From Ignelater luminosus (lineage: Eukaryota; Arthropoda; Insecta; Coleoptera; Elateridae): 64,000 nucleotides of DNA. Shown one piece after another: positions 11,371 through 22,600 of the stretch. The stretch spans positions 107,034 to 171,033 of the forward strand of contig VTPC01091300.1 of assembly GCA_011009095.1 (NCBI GenBank), in the 5' to 3' direction. Below the pieces are notes generated by a model. It saw nothing but the letters and a program-made list of their open reading frames with translations. It had not been told where the DNA came from and searched no databases. A program made the translations under genes and the position numbers. Position 1 is the stretch's first letter. Every line of letters starts with the position of its first letter.

Positions 11371-14300
11371 TTTGTGCTCTAGACCTACGACATGTAACCC
11401 AAATCGGAACTCCATACTCAAAAAAATCTCAAGTGTTCCATATTCACTATATGCCTCTGTAGAATTAATAGGCCTGAAAGGGTTAAGACATTATATGCGA
11501 CGATCTATGATTATTGATTGTTAACTTATCAGAAATCTTCTGTAAAGAATATTTTATAAGTAGACTAGAAGTATGTTAAGATCAGGCTTGCAACCTTCTA
11601 ATTTCTTTAGTACACTGCAACGCACGTCTGTTTTTATAAATGTCTGCGTTAAATGTATGTTTGTTATAAAAGAGCTAGGCAAAGGATTTTGTCCTATAAA
11701 AAGTGGCGAAATTCTTGCAGTAGTCAAACTAGTGCTAGTGGTCTCACAATGAAGCATTTTCTTTTATAAGTGGAGTAGAATCTGTTCTGACATTATTTTC
11801 TCTTTGGAAATTCGTTACCTTGTGAATTTATTCTTTGTGAAATCTTCATTTAATTTTAAACTGAAAACCAAAGTAGAAATAATCTTTGTGCTTTTAAAAG
11901 AATATTTTATCACATAAAAATTTAAATCGCTTTGTCGCATCTAAACGGAGACTGCAAACGTTAGAGCTTTTTTAGAGAATTAAATTTTTAAAAATAAATG
12001 AAATCAGATTCTAGAGTCTTAAAAACAAAAAATAATAGTAATTTAAAAGTAATACATTGGTGAATACAGGATGAAAATAAGCTTCTGTGTGTTTAACCCG
12101 AAAATAAATGGTAACTTCATTGATAGGATAATGTATAAAACGTCAGATTGTAGAGAGATGAGTATACTCAGCCAACACTAGAGTGAAGGTGGTGTATGTT
12201 TGCCACTTCAACTTTGAACTCTTTTAAAAAAATATAACCAAGCGTGATCTTTGTAACCCGAGAATGTTTCAGATTTATTCTTTTGGCCTAAAGACATTTA
12301 GGAAGGTTTTATCCCGAAGAGAAAAATTTCGTGCATCCTTTTTTATTCACGTGTTATCTTAGACGTAAAAATCTACTCATGTAACCCAAGTTGACAAATT
12401 GATGGTATATTTTACATCTTATTTTTCTTTATCCGATATTTTTCCAGCTCATCCCCTACCTTACTTTATCAAACTTTATCTGCAAAAATCCCTAACACTC
12501 GGTTTCGGGCTGCATAATATTTTTAAGCTAACATCATAAATCTAGCTGGATCGAACGGGAGTGATCTCATTCATCATGCAACCCGGATGATAGGGCAGGT
12601 AATTTTAATCATACGCTATGGTTGGTCGTTTAATAAACGTTGTTTTCTTAAAACGTCGACCGAGTGCATCCTTTTTCCGCATTATTCTTTTTTTCCTTGT
12701 TTTAGAAATGTAAATATTGCATAACATTCTGCAAAATTGTTTTAAATTGCTTTTGGGAAAATTCAGAGCTTGGTTTACATGCTTTCCATGTTGTTTCTAC
12801 AACAATAATAATAATAATAGTAATTAAAACATTTACCTTCATTATGTGTACGTTCAAGAATATTAAAATAAGTCTTTTCACTTTGTGCTGAGAATTTTTA
12901 GATGAAATTAGAAATGATTTTATTAGGAATATCTCTAGGCGTTGCTAGTTTATACAAGTTTGAAAATACATATTTAATAACTAAACTCACTTTAATATTA
13001 ACAGCTATAATTATCCTTTAGCTAACAGTAAGTCACGAGTGCATGGTTTTCTATTTAGCTTGAATCCAGCTTAAAGTTCACCTTACAATTTTCATCTTTG
13101 GATGTAATTTTAACTTAATTTAATATTCTTTAAATTATGAAGATTTTTAGGGCAAATTTGAAATTTTAGTAGTTCGTAGAATTTTGCTTAAATTTGTTAT
13201 ATATTTAATATTTCATTGTTTATTCACTGGGCATAAAAAGAGAAGAAATATTATGAAATGTCGTTTAATATTCAGTTTAGAATTATTTGCATTTTTAACG
13301 AGATACTCAATGAGGATAAGTTTCACAAAACACTGTTAATTTATCATTCATAAAACCAACAAAAAAAAAACAATTTAGTCAAATAACTGTGTATTTATCC
13401 TTGGCAATTGCTGTTTTTGTGTTTAGCATGCTTAAAATCCCTCTCTAAATCTCTAGAATTTATTTATTTTATTTCTGCCTTTTTCAAATGAGGGCAGAAT
13501 TGCAATGGTTATTATCTTTAATGACTTGCCCTCTTAATACTATTGACAGTGCTGATGCTTAATTGCGTAGCGTACATTTCAAACTAATGAGGTGTCCAAA
13601 CAAGCATAGTCAATAGTATTAAAACTACTATTTAAATGAAACATTACCAGTTCATTAGGAACGTTATTTTATCTAAAGTATATTTAAACCTGAAATCAGG
13701 GCATTCATTTATACTACATAGAAATTCTGTGTAATGCTTTCAGTAGAGAAACATTAACGTCTGTACTCTAATTACTGTTCTTTAATTACGCTCATTTTTC
13801 CTCAGGAACTGTTTAGATTTGCTTTTAAAATTAATTACCAAATTAACACACTGTAACCAGTTGTTAACAGCTACGATGAATGCATCTTGTACAAATCTAG
13901 TTGAGAAAATACAAGCAGCCAACCACCCACTTATAGTACATACTTTGCATAGCTAGTGAGGTCGTTTCGTTTATTGATTTGTAACTTTAACCTTTAGTTT
14001 CGAGATTTACGTGTTTTTAAGATTAAAATCTCCTTTAAATATGCTGTGCAAAATTTTGTTCGTTGTTCAAACCATTTTATGTTATCAAACGGGTCATTTT
14101 TCGGATAATAAAGTAAAGCTCAGTGTTTACAATTCAGTAAATGAGGAAGTCAAACCCCTAAAAAAGGGTTTAAATATAATCTAAACATGACAAAAAGGGT
14201 AATTCGGGTTTTTAAAGGGAGGGACCGAGATGCATTGCTGCCAAGTAAACATTATGAAAAAGGCAACCTTTAAAATTGGTGTAGTATGCCGAAAACGTTG

Positions 14301-14994
14301 TTGTCGCCTAAGGGTGAGAATATTCTTGTAAATTATTTGATAGAATGTGGAAAATGGGGATGCGGATACACCAAACAAGAAGTGTTGTTTTTTCGTGAAG
14401 AAATGTGTTCCGCTTAAAAAGAAAAACGATCCAGGCAAAAATGGTTCGATTTATGTATACAAAGACATACAAATTTATTAACTTCCTTTTGAAGAAGGCA
14501 GTAAAATAAAAACCGAGCGAAAAACAATTGCTTTTTCAACAACTTTGTTAATGAATTTTTAAAGCTGTTAGATTGTAGAAATTAAAAATTTAATTTTATT
14601 GTAAGATGATTACCTACAAATTGAGCCTTTTTTCCTCTCTTTAATTGGATTCTGTTTGGTTATAATTTGATGTAGGAATTAATATTTTTCTTTTTAGTCA
14701 TATTACTGTCCCAACCTTTCGAATCATCATCAACTAGATTCATTGTGATTTTCTCTCGCTGCGCTGCACCAGTTGGCTCTTTGAATAATTTATTGCTAAC
14801 AAGAGCGAGCAAACCACGTGTGAGAGGTGAGCATCGCACGCGGGCGGATTTTCCGAAGGGGCGATATTTTATAACTTGAGATTTTTTAGTTTTATATTAC
14901 TTTGATGTTTTTCTTGGACTAGTATATTCTGATGCAAGCTTGTTTCATATTCACTTAACTACAGTCATTTAATCACGATTGATACATGCATAAA
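11371..14994. other. AT-rich non-coding stretch
   Basis: No coding potential that I can support. It holds an AAT microsatellite at about 12801-12820 and the short inverted-repeat element at 13534-13622. Sequence near 14700-14860 is less AT-rich but has no recognisable motif. Confidence 0.5.
13534..13622. repeat. Miniature inverted-repeat element, about 89 bp
   Basis: TTAATACTATTGAC (13534-13547) and its exact reverse complement GTCAATAGTATTAA (13609-13622) flank a short core, with pairing continuing weakly inward (TGCT against AGCA). Size and layout fit a tiny MITE. No coding content. Confidence 0.5.
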
Positions 14995-14996
14995 TA

Positions 14997-15027
14997 AAGG
15001 GTTTTCCAATAAGAGGTGTTATTTTGA
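14997..15027 (+). repeat. Left terminal inverted repeat of the mariner element
   Basis: 31 bases, identical to the reverse complement of 16271-16301, directly preceded by the TA duplication. Pairing stops at 15028. Confidence 0.95.
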
Positions 15028-15110
15028 ATAGCCCGCTATTTCGGTAGATGTCACTTTTGAAGCTATCATTTTTTGACATTTGACAAGTAGAAACTACGCC
15101 ATTAATAAAT

Positions 15111-16196
15111 ATGGAACGATACACGCTTCAACAACGCATTGAAATTATTAAAATTCACTATAAAAATGGTGAAAATTTGGCAGAGACGGTTCGTAAAACT
15201 CGAACATTTTTGGGTCACCGTGAAGCACCTTGTCGGACCGCAATACAGAAATTGGTGACAAAATTCGAGCTCTTGGGACAAGTTAGTGATGTGAAGAATA
15301 AAACCCGTGCACGTCGCTCAAGAACAGCCGAGAATATTGCTGTTGTAGCCGAAAGTGTTAAAGAAAACCCAGGTTTGTCCATTCCTCGTCGTTCTTTGGA
15401 ATTAGCCATTCCACAAACGTCATTACACCGTATTTTGCATAAAGATTTGGGTCTTAAGGCTTATAAAGTCCAGTTAACACAAGAACTCAAGCCGGCCGAT
15501 CATCAACAACGTCGTGTCTTTGCTGATTGGGTCGTTGAAATGCATGAAAATGAACCAGAATTCCATCGAAAAATCATCTTGAGTGATGAGGCCCATTTCC
15601 ACCTCGGTGGCTTCGTCAACAAGCAAAATTGTCGGATCTGGGGCTCAGAAAATCCAAGAGTTATTGTTGAAAAGTCTCTCTATCCTCAACGTGTGACTGT
15701 TTGGTGCGGTTTATGGTCCGGCGGAGTCATTGGACCTTACTTTTTCGAAAATGAGGCTGGAGCAACAGTTACGGTGACTGGATTGCGCTATCGAGAGATG
15801 ATTAACGATTTTTTATGGCCGGAATTGGATGGTATTGATCTGGACAACGTTTACTTTCAACAAGACGGCGCTACGTGCCACACAAGCAACGAAACCATTG
15901 ATCTTTTACGGAAAAAGTTTCCGGACCGTGTTATCTCTCGAAGAGGTGATCACAATTGGCCACCGAGATCTTGTGATTTAACACCTTGCGACTTCTTTCT
16001 TTGGGGCCACGTGAAAGAGAAGGTCTACGCCAACAGCCCAGCGTCGATTCAAGACCTCAAAGATGGAATTCGTGAGGCTATCGAGGACATAGGGCAGCCA
16101 CTTTGCGATTTGGTTATGGAAAATTTCATGAAAAGGATATTGTCCTGTAAGCGTGGTCGTGGTGGTCATTTGCCTGATGTTATTTTCCACTATTAA
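15111..16196 (+). CDS. Mariner-family transposase, DD41D type, full length
   Basis: The 361-residue protein would bind the terminal repeats and cut and paste the element through a DDE/D RNase-H-like domain in the nucleus. The N-terminal half (about 1-125) has helix-turn-helix segments, including a paired-like SLHRILHKDLGLKAYKVQ at 104-121. Catalytic acidic residues are D159 (ILSDEAHFHL), D252 (YFQQDGATCHT) and D294 (CDLTPCDFFLWGH), leaving 41 residues between the second and third. Classical mariners have 34. The only other acidic candidate, D289, would give 36, but D294 aligns with the Mos1 third Asp position. The ATG follows the left repeat by 83 bases and no stop or frameshift is present. 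By spacing it belongs with the rosa-like DD41D group; that placement is inference. Length is normal for the superfamily. Confidence 0.95.
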   Translation: MERYTLQQRIEIIKIHYKNGENLAETVRKTRTFLGHREAPCRTAIQKLVTKFELLGQVSDVKNKTRARRSRTAENIAVVAESVKENPGLSIPRRSLELAIPQTSLHRILHKDLGLKAYKVQLTQELKPADHQQRRVFADWVVEMHENEPEFHRKIILSDEAHFHLGGFVNKQNCRIWGSENPRVIVEKSLYPQRVTVWCGLWSGGVIGPYFFENEAGATVTVTGLRYREMINDFLWPELDGIDLDNVYFQQDGATCHTSNETIDLLRKKFPDRVISRRGDHNWPPRSCDLTPCDFFLWGHVKEKVYANSPASIQDLKDGIREAIEDIGQPLCDLVMENFMKRILSCKRGRGGHLPDVIFHY

Positions 16197-16270
16197 CGGC
16201 ATACCTTCCTCTTTATAATGAAATAAACATCCGATCATTTATATTAAAAAATGGCACTTTTCTTTGAATA

Positions 16271-16301
16271 TCAAAATAACACCTCTTATTGGAAAACCCT
16301 T
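16271..16301 (-). repeat. Right terminal inverted repeat of the mariner element
   Basis: Exact reverse complement of 14997-15027, followed by TA at 16302-16303. Confidence 0.95.
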
Positions 16302-16303
16302 TA

Positions 16304-17439
16304 GTTTGGAATATCTTTTGTTTTGTTTCTTATTTAAACTGCATCATGTTAGTATTAATCTGTTCGACTTGTCTGTTTCTCTTTCTGTAAGTTGTATAGA
16401 TAAAATATCTACAAACCAATTTACGATTTTGGTTACTTAACGTTTAGCCAAAAACTAGAAGCAGCCTTGAATTCGTTCATTTTTTTGCGATATGGAAGTT
16501 TCGTGCTCTTCTGTTACAAGGTGCACCAGAGGTGATGATCACATACCAATGAAATCAAAAAATTAGTAGCCTAACAAATTTTTTTGTAAAACGTCCAATT
16601 GACGAATTCTTGATCGATAAATAACAAGCATCAAGCAAAACGATCAACATTATTATGATTTTTCTCCTGTACTGGCTTAGATTCTATTACGATCCTTTGT
16701 CAAAACAAAAATGACGAGAGTGATTATAATGATGGCACTAAATCCATCCACTGTATGCACTTAGGCATCAATTATTTTGATTTTGATTGATACTCATCAA
16801 AACAGAATNNNNNNNNNNNNNNNNNNNNNNNNNNNNNNNNNNNNNNNNNNNNNNNNNNCTAACACGTATATTTTCGACAGTTCTATGAGATATCCTTCTT
16901 AGGATTCCCATTTTTGACTGAAGAAGATCCTCCACACTCCTAAAGCTGTGAGCTCAAATGCGTCGACCAATTTGGTCTGAGTAGACTCTTGCTATATTTC
17001 AAATATACTTGATGCCGTTAGAACAGTAGCGACACTATCTTTTCCAACCAAGGGGAGCCATGGTAAAGCCAGAATTTTTACAGGGGGAGGAGGGCTGTTT
17101 TTAAAGAAACTTTTTAGGAATCATAATAGAGATGAGATTTTCTCAAATATAGATTTTGTTCAAGTTTTTTTCAGTTTCTATTAATTCCTTCTACCAGTTC
17201 TTGCAAAAAACTTTTGAAGATAAACTGATCTTTTATTTTCTAAATTGATTTTGTTTGCATTCTTTCTGTTCTGTGTTTAGCCGATTTGACTGCATTTGTA
17301 TTGGTATAGTAATGTTTACAGAAATTCAAAATGATTTGTTTAGCTTTAAGTACAGCTGCATTCCAATGTAATTCTCAAATGGTGTTTTTTAAGAAGAAGA
17401 AAGTGAGAGTTTAAAACTGCCTCGACTTGCACAAGCAAG
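16304..17439. other. Non-coding stretch with a 50-base assembly gap
   Basis: Runs of N occupy 16809-16858, a fixed 50-base gap of unknown true length. The flanking sequence is AT-rich with no frame or motif that I recognise. The right part (from about 17390) grades into the BEL/Pao fragment. Confidence 0.6.
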
Positions 17440-17900
17440 ATATTCAGTTCCTCAAGGGTAAGATGGACATTGCCCGAAACGTGTATGAGGTGAATAAGAA
17501 GCTATAAAGTGCCATTCGATTGGCATTTGCGTAAAGTAATCCACTAGGTCACCACTCCACTGATCCAAACATTTTTATAACTGTTTTAATTCTGAATTTG
17601 CTCTCAGAGAAAATTCGGGCTGGTTTTCCGGGACGAGAAACGAATCGCTATAGCGCCATGTCTTTTGTTAAATCAGAAATGAGTTCTAGGTGAACCGCCT
17701 TTGTGGTAAAACATATAAAAACTTTCAAATAACATTTATTTATTTTTCCCTCACGATCTTTTATTAGAAGCGGACCAGCATAATCAATGCTAGTTGTAAA
17801 GAAAAGCGGACTTGGGCAGTTTTTGGGTTGACTTTGAAGCAAGGAACGCATTGCCTAAACATATTTTCTGCGTCGACGATCTTTCTCCTTTTTCTCCTTT
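17440..17900 (-). mobile_element. BEL/Pao retrotransposon integrase fragment
   Basis: On the - strand a 67-residue frame (17851-17648) contains SIDYAGPLLIKDREGK and KAVHLELISDLT, the start of the BEL/Pao integrase core with its first catalytic Asp in DYAGP. Continuing towards lower coordinates after frame changes are RPGKPARIFSES and IEWHFIASYSPH, which correspond to the next integrase blocks. The order and spacing fit the family, but stops and shifts break it and much is deleted after the second block. A conserved upstream segment with two Cys is readable in another frame near 17850. It is a dead copy. Confidence 0.8.
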
Positions 17901-18659
17901 GGGGTATTTATCAAAATCCTTTTTTCTACTTCCTATAATTGGCAATATGATTTCCTGGGATTGTTAAGGTTCAGAAATTTTAAAATCGGAATTATGGCAT
18001 GGCTAAAAAGGTTTACTTCGCTGATCTCTTTGATTTACTAAAACTTCAGTGCCATTGAACAATATACATCATAGTAGGCTATCTTATACAAGTTGCCCTG
18101 CCCTGTACCCTGCGAAAGGTTAGTATTTTAGATAACACGGTGTCTGAATCAAACCAAAAGCAAAATTTTTTTTCCATACTTCTAGGAAAGAAAGGATAGG
18201 AAAATTCTGGATTTAACTGTAAGAAACTTTTATTCTACAAAAACGTATTTGGAAGTATATTGTGTCAATAGTCTGACAGATGTCAAAATCCATAAGTTAG
18301 ATCAGTAGCAGCACACTTGGGCTATTTATTGTTGTGCCGGCACGCTTAATAGTTCATAGAATAATCAAGACTTTAATAGATGCTGCCCATGCCAATATAA
18401 TTGATAGTTCTTTTTGAGGGACCACCGAATTATCTTGCGTGTTACCAGGTGAACAGAGTATGCGCTATACTTGCACAGCCAGTTAAGCGAAACCTATAGT
18501 TCTACCGCTTTATTATCGTTTGATCAAACATCTGGATATAGGATGTATTCCTGAGGTCACTTAGAAAATCTGTGCTAGTGATTAATTGCACAAAGGGGCG
18601 GCATTTTGATTGAGTTAGAGGGGGATTCCGCGTCTAGTGAGAGTCTCGTATGTCTGTTA
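17901..18659. other. Non-coding stretch beside the BEL/Pao fragment
   Basis: No frame or repeat that I can name. It may contain more of the decayed retrotransposon on the - strand, upstream of the integrase, but I could not recognise protease, RT or RNase H blocks. Confidence 0.35.
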
Positions 18660-19600
18660 TCTGAGTGATGATGATGATGATATCAGCGGGAGGCCGTTAT
18701 AAGCTACTTTCTATAGCTTCTTCAGCCTGCTGGATGGTGTTCATTGTTGCGAGGCAGCTTTTTAGCAGCGCGAGGAGGGCCGTTGGCAGCATGAATATTA
18801 AGCCGGCGGCGTTTTCGTTCACCTGTCTACTGCCTTCATTTGTGCGGCGGTGATTGAGGTTAGTACCTAAAGTGATGTTAGTGGTGGGCGGTCCCTGACG
18901 GGCGGGGCTTGACGAACTTTTCGTTTTAAATGGTTTTCTGGTGGTTTCTAAGGGCGTCGGTAGCTAGCGGAGATTGCGACGGTTTGGTGGCGCATCGGCA
19001 GATGTTATCTGGCAGTTTTTTGTCTTGTTGGATTGGCCCGTGGTGGTATATAGCGAAGTGTTGACGTTGGAGTCTTTGACCCTGGTGCACGTAACTGTGG
19101 TATTGGTAAAGTGCCTATCTTCTGCCTGTCGCGGGCGATGTCAATTCTAGTGGTGGTAGCAGATGAAGAAGTGAAGAACGTTCGTATCTGAAGTTGAACT
19201 TAACTCGCGATTTCTGGTGTTGTTCGGCATTTGGCATGGCAAACGGTTTTCAGAGCCACACTCCTACTCGCGCGATGTAGAGGGTGAGTTCGGTAGCGGC
19301 CGCTAGGAGTAGACGGTGACAATAGTGAAGGGGACTTCGGAGTACGGACACCCAGGAGAGCACGGAAAATCAACGATGTACGCGGATGGAAAGGGACAAA
19401 AACGCAGAGTGCCACTACTGGACCTTCGCTCTCCAGAAAGAAGGTTGCAGTAGCAGCTGCAACAGGTCGCGTCACCCGGGGTGAATTGCCGAGGGGCCGA
19501 GTGCGCCTGACACGGGCGCGGGAGGGACCACTGCCGACGTCTGCACCGAACGGACACTACACGGAACTCTTATCTGGGTCCGAGGAAGACCCCCCATAGT
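18660..19600. other. GC-rich island without a recognised gene
   Basis: Base composition changes sharply from the AT-rich surroundings at both ends. Open frames of 60-90 residues occur on both strands (for example 19200-19475 and 19303-19557 on the - strand, overlapping in different frames), as high GC alone would produce. It starts with a short ATG-ATG repeat (about 18665-18681). It could be a first non-coding exon or promoter of a neighbouring gene, or the terminal part of a mobile element. No TATA, initiator or splice evidence decides between them. Confidence 0.35.
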
Positions 19601-22600
19601 GAAGCATTATCCATTATCCACCAAATGATTTTGACATGTATATCCTGTACACTGCAATTTTCATACACAACTCGTAGGATACCAATCGTTCTTCTTTAGA
19701 TTTAACTAAGTATGTAAGACGAGTCTCAATAATTTTTACAAGACAAAATGGAGCCTTAGTGGATCTGATTCATCAGCCCAACCGGTTCTTGAGGTCCTGA
19801 AATCGTTCACGCGGAAAACATCTGTAAAAGTATGCCGTCATCTTGGAAAGACGTAAAGCAGTGGTCCCGTGTGACCACAATAAGTTTCAGCTTAGAAATT
19901 CCTACCGGGGGTTGCTTCAATTCTAGTTGACGGCGTAATGACCATTGCAAATCCTATTTACAGCAACTGTCGACTTCGGCACTGAATTTACTTTCAAGCA
20001 AATATCGCTATGATTTCCTTTGAGAAATGTCGTCTTCTGATCCAAGAATTTCCAATGACAGTATTATGGTAATTTTGTTCCGTTACTTGATTTGAACTCT
20101 ACGTAATCTGATGTGCAACAAACTCTTCTGCTGGACCATAAACTTAACTAAAATTGGCAATAAAGTATTTTAATACTTGTTGCATTTGTGTCATTTATTC
20201 TTAATTAGGAATTTGATTGTTTTTGATAACACTCAGAAGCAAGACTCTCATTATCAAGAAATATTGAGTATTTACATTTTTATACTAAATTATTCAACTT
20301 TTTTACACACAGACGAAATCTTTTTGCTGATTTATCTATTCTAAATAAATAAATTGTTTAGCTCGAAGCAGTTTTGGTATTGTTTGTTTTCTATTCAAAA
20401 TCACAGTGTCCGTTAATATTTGTTTTTTATATGTTACAGTATGTTAACCTTTAAAGGTTAGTTTTGTTTCAAGGCAATATACGACCTTTGATACCATTAA
20501 ATAAGTAATTACATTTATGCCCTCAAAAATCCCCTAAATAAATAATTAACAGGAGCTTTAGAAGTCCAAATAAAACTTTCTAATGTAATAATAGAGTAAT
20601 CTCGATAAAGGCAGATACGATACGTAAAATGTCAAAGGACAAACAACAAGTTAATTTTAGATCAATAGCATCGGCCGGTGGTTCATGCGACACTGCGAAC
20701 GGGGCGATGCGTCCCTGCAGTGCTATATATCAATTAGGATACCCTTCACGTAAAAATACCTAGCCGTACATACACATTCGATGGGCAGACAGATGCGCCC
20801 AGTGCTTTACCGGTGATTTAACACACAACCCCGTTGCATTGCGCCCTGACAAGCAGCTCGATAATCTGTGATCAGGGGAGCATCGTTTATCTTCGTCTCA
20901 TTGCCCGTGGTTGTGGTTTAAAGCCAAACAACTCTGTTTATATTATGTGACCTGACCCTCACTGAGCCGGGAGGATTTCGGTTTTATTGTGAATCATAAA
21001 AAACGATATTAAGTTTTTATTGTTAACAATTTCTTAATTTAAAATTCTGGGGCGAATCTAGCAAAACTGCTTTCTGTGAAATGCGAAAAGTTTCAAAACC
21101 TTAAAATGTTTCCAGAACTAACCCGAAAGTCGTTCTTTGCTTTTTCATAGTAAACGAACTTTTCGCTTCTATTTCCATTAATTTGTAAATCTTGGGAATC
21201 ATGTGTGAAATCTCGATTTCGCATTTGCTTCTTGAAGTTTCCGAGAAGCAGTCGTTCTTTGACTAGCCCGTCAACGTCAGAAAATATAAAGCTGGTTAAT
21301 AGCTCATTCTGACTTGGCCCTAATGATACCAATATCTTACTTTTGAAGCGGAAATAAACAACAATGGAAAACTTTCGACAAAACATTTGAAGAACACGCA
21401 CATACCACTCATTTGGGCAACTTATAACGATGAAAAATCGCCGCTTGCAAAGGAAAACTTCCTGATCTCCCGTCGCTTTTTCAGCTTTCTGCAGGAACAG
21501 CGAGAATGTCCTGCTGACCGACGCCGGTTGTCTCAACCCCTCTAACTCACAGACCGCACGCAACGAAACCCACAGAGCAAACCAACCCTCCCAATTAGTA
21601 GAGATCATTAAATGCTATTCAATAAGTGCACAACGGACATGATTTAATTTGAGATCTGCGTCGACCTAAGTTTGTTTGCTCTTGACTTTGGGAAAGTTCC
21701 TATTCCCTCCAAGTAACTAACTAATTCTAAATAATTTCTCTCCTACCCTTTTCCATCTTAAAATTCATGACGGAACTAAGATAATAATCGAAAGGTCTAA
21801 GATTTAGTCTTCTGTAACCATTTCCTTGTTGGGGGAGTAAGTAGTATAAAGGAAAATAGAAAAAAAAACAGAGGAACTAAATCATCCGAAGCTTACTCTA
21901 AATATCCAATTAGCGTAATGGATGCGGTTGACGATCGTGTTTAACATTTGACCGTTATGAAGTCTAACTTAAAGGATAACGGAAAGAGTAGAAAAAGGAA
22001 GAAAGCAAGAGCACTTACGTGAAATTGATACAGATGTGGCCAACTGTAGCTTCTAGCTATATCTAAAATGGATTCCAGTCTGAAAAGTATATTTGGTTTT
22101 TGCGTGCGGTTGAAAACAAGTGGGTAAACATTTATACGTGTTATAGTATACATAAGTGTACATTCTGTTCCAAAAATATAACACTTACCACCGCTCAACT
22201 CCATACTTCCCGATGCCTTTCAAACTACTAGACTTCGTATTGAAAAAACATTCTGCCAATTTTTATAAAAGCCTCGCTGCATTGGGAGTTTCGTTTTTAT
22301 AAAATTTAATGGACTCGACAAACTTAATTACAAACATCATTTTTCAAAAAAAAAAGAAAGGAAAAAACTAATACCAACACTAATTTGATACCAGAAGTTT
22401 TTCGTCCGAAACACAACTTAGTTTCATTGATACGTCAAACGAGAATTTCTGTGGTTGGCGGCCGTCAGATGCCTTTGTGCTGCATGAACGAACGTTTATA
22501 GCTAAAAATATTAATGAAAAGGATTTTTTGCACGCTGATGCTTTTATCTGTTTCTTTTAGAAGATACCCTTTTGGAAAAAGTCAGGATAAAAGGGAAATT

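Larger units (their letters stand above)
14997..16301 (+). mobile_element. Apparently intact mariner-type (DD41D) transposon
   Basis: This 1305-bp element is bounded by perfect 31-bp terminal inverted repeats (14997-15027 and 16271-16301) that start AAGGGTTTTCCAATAAGAGG. TA target duplications lie at 14995-14996 and 16302-16303. One uninterrupted transposase gene fills the interior. Identical arms and an open gene indicate a recent insertion. It lies upstream of the recognised Lar exons, so it is intronic only if Lar has a more 5' exon. Element limits, TIRs and TSD are read directly from sequence; activity is inference. Confidence 0.95.
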
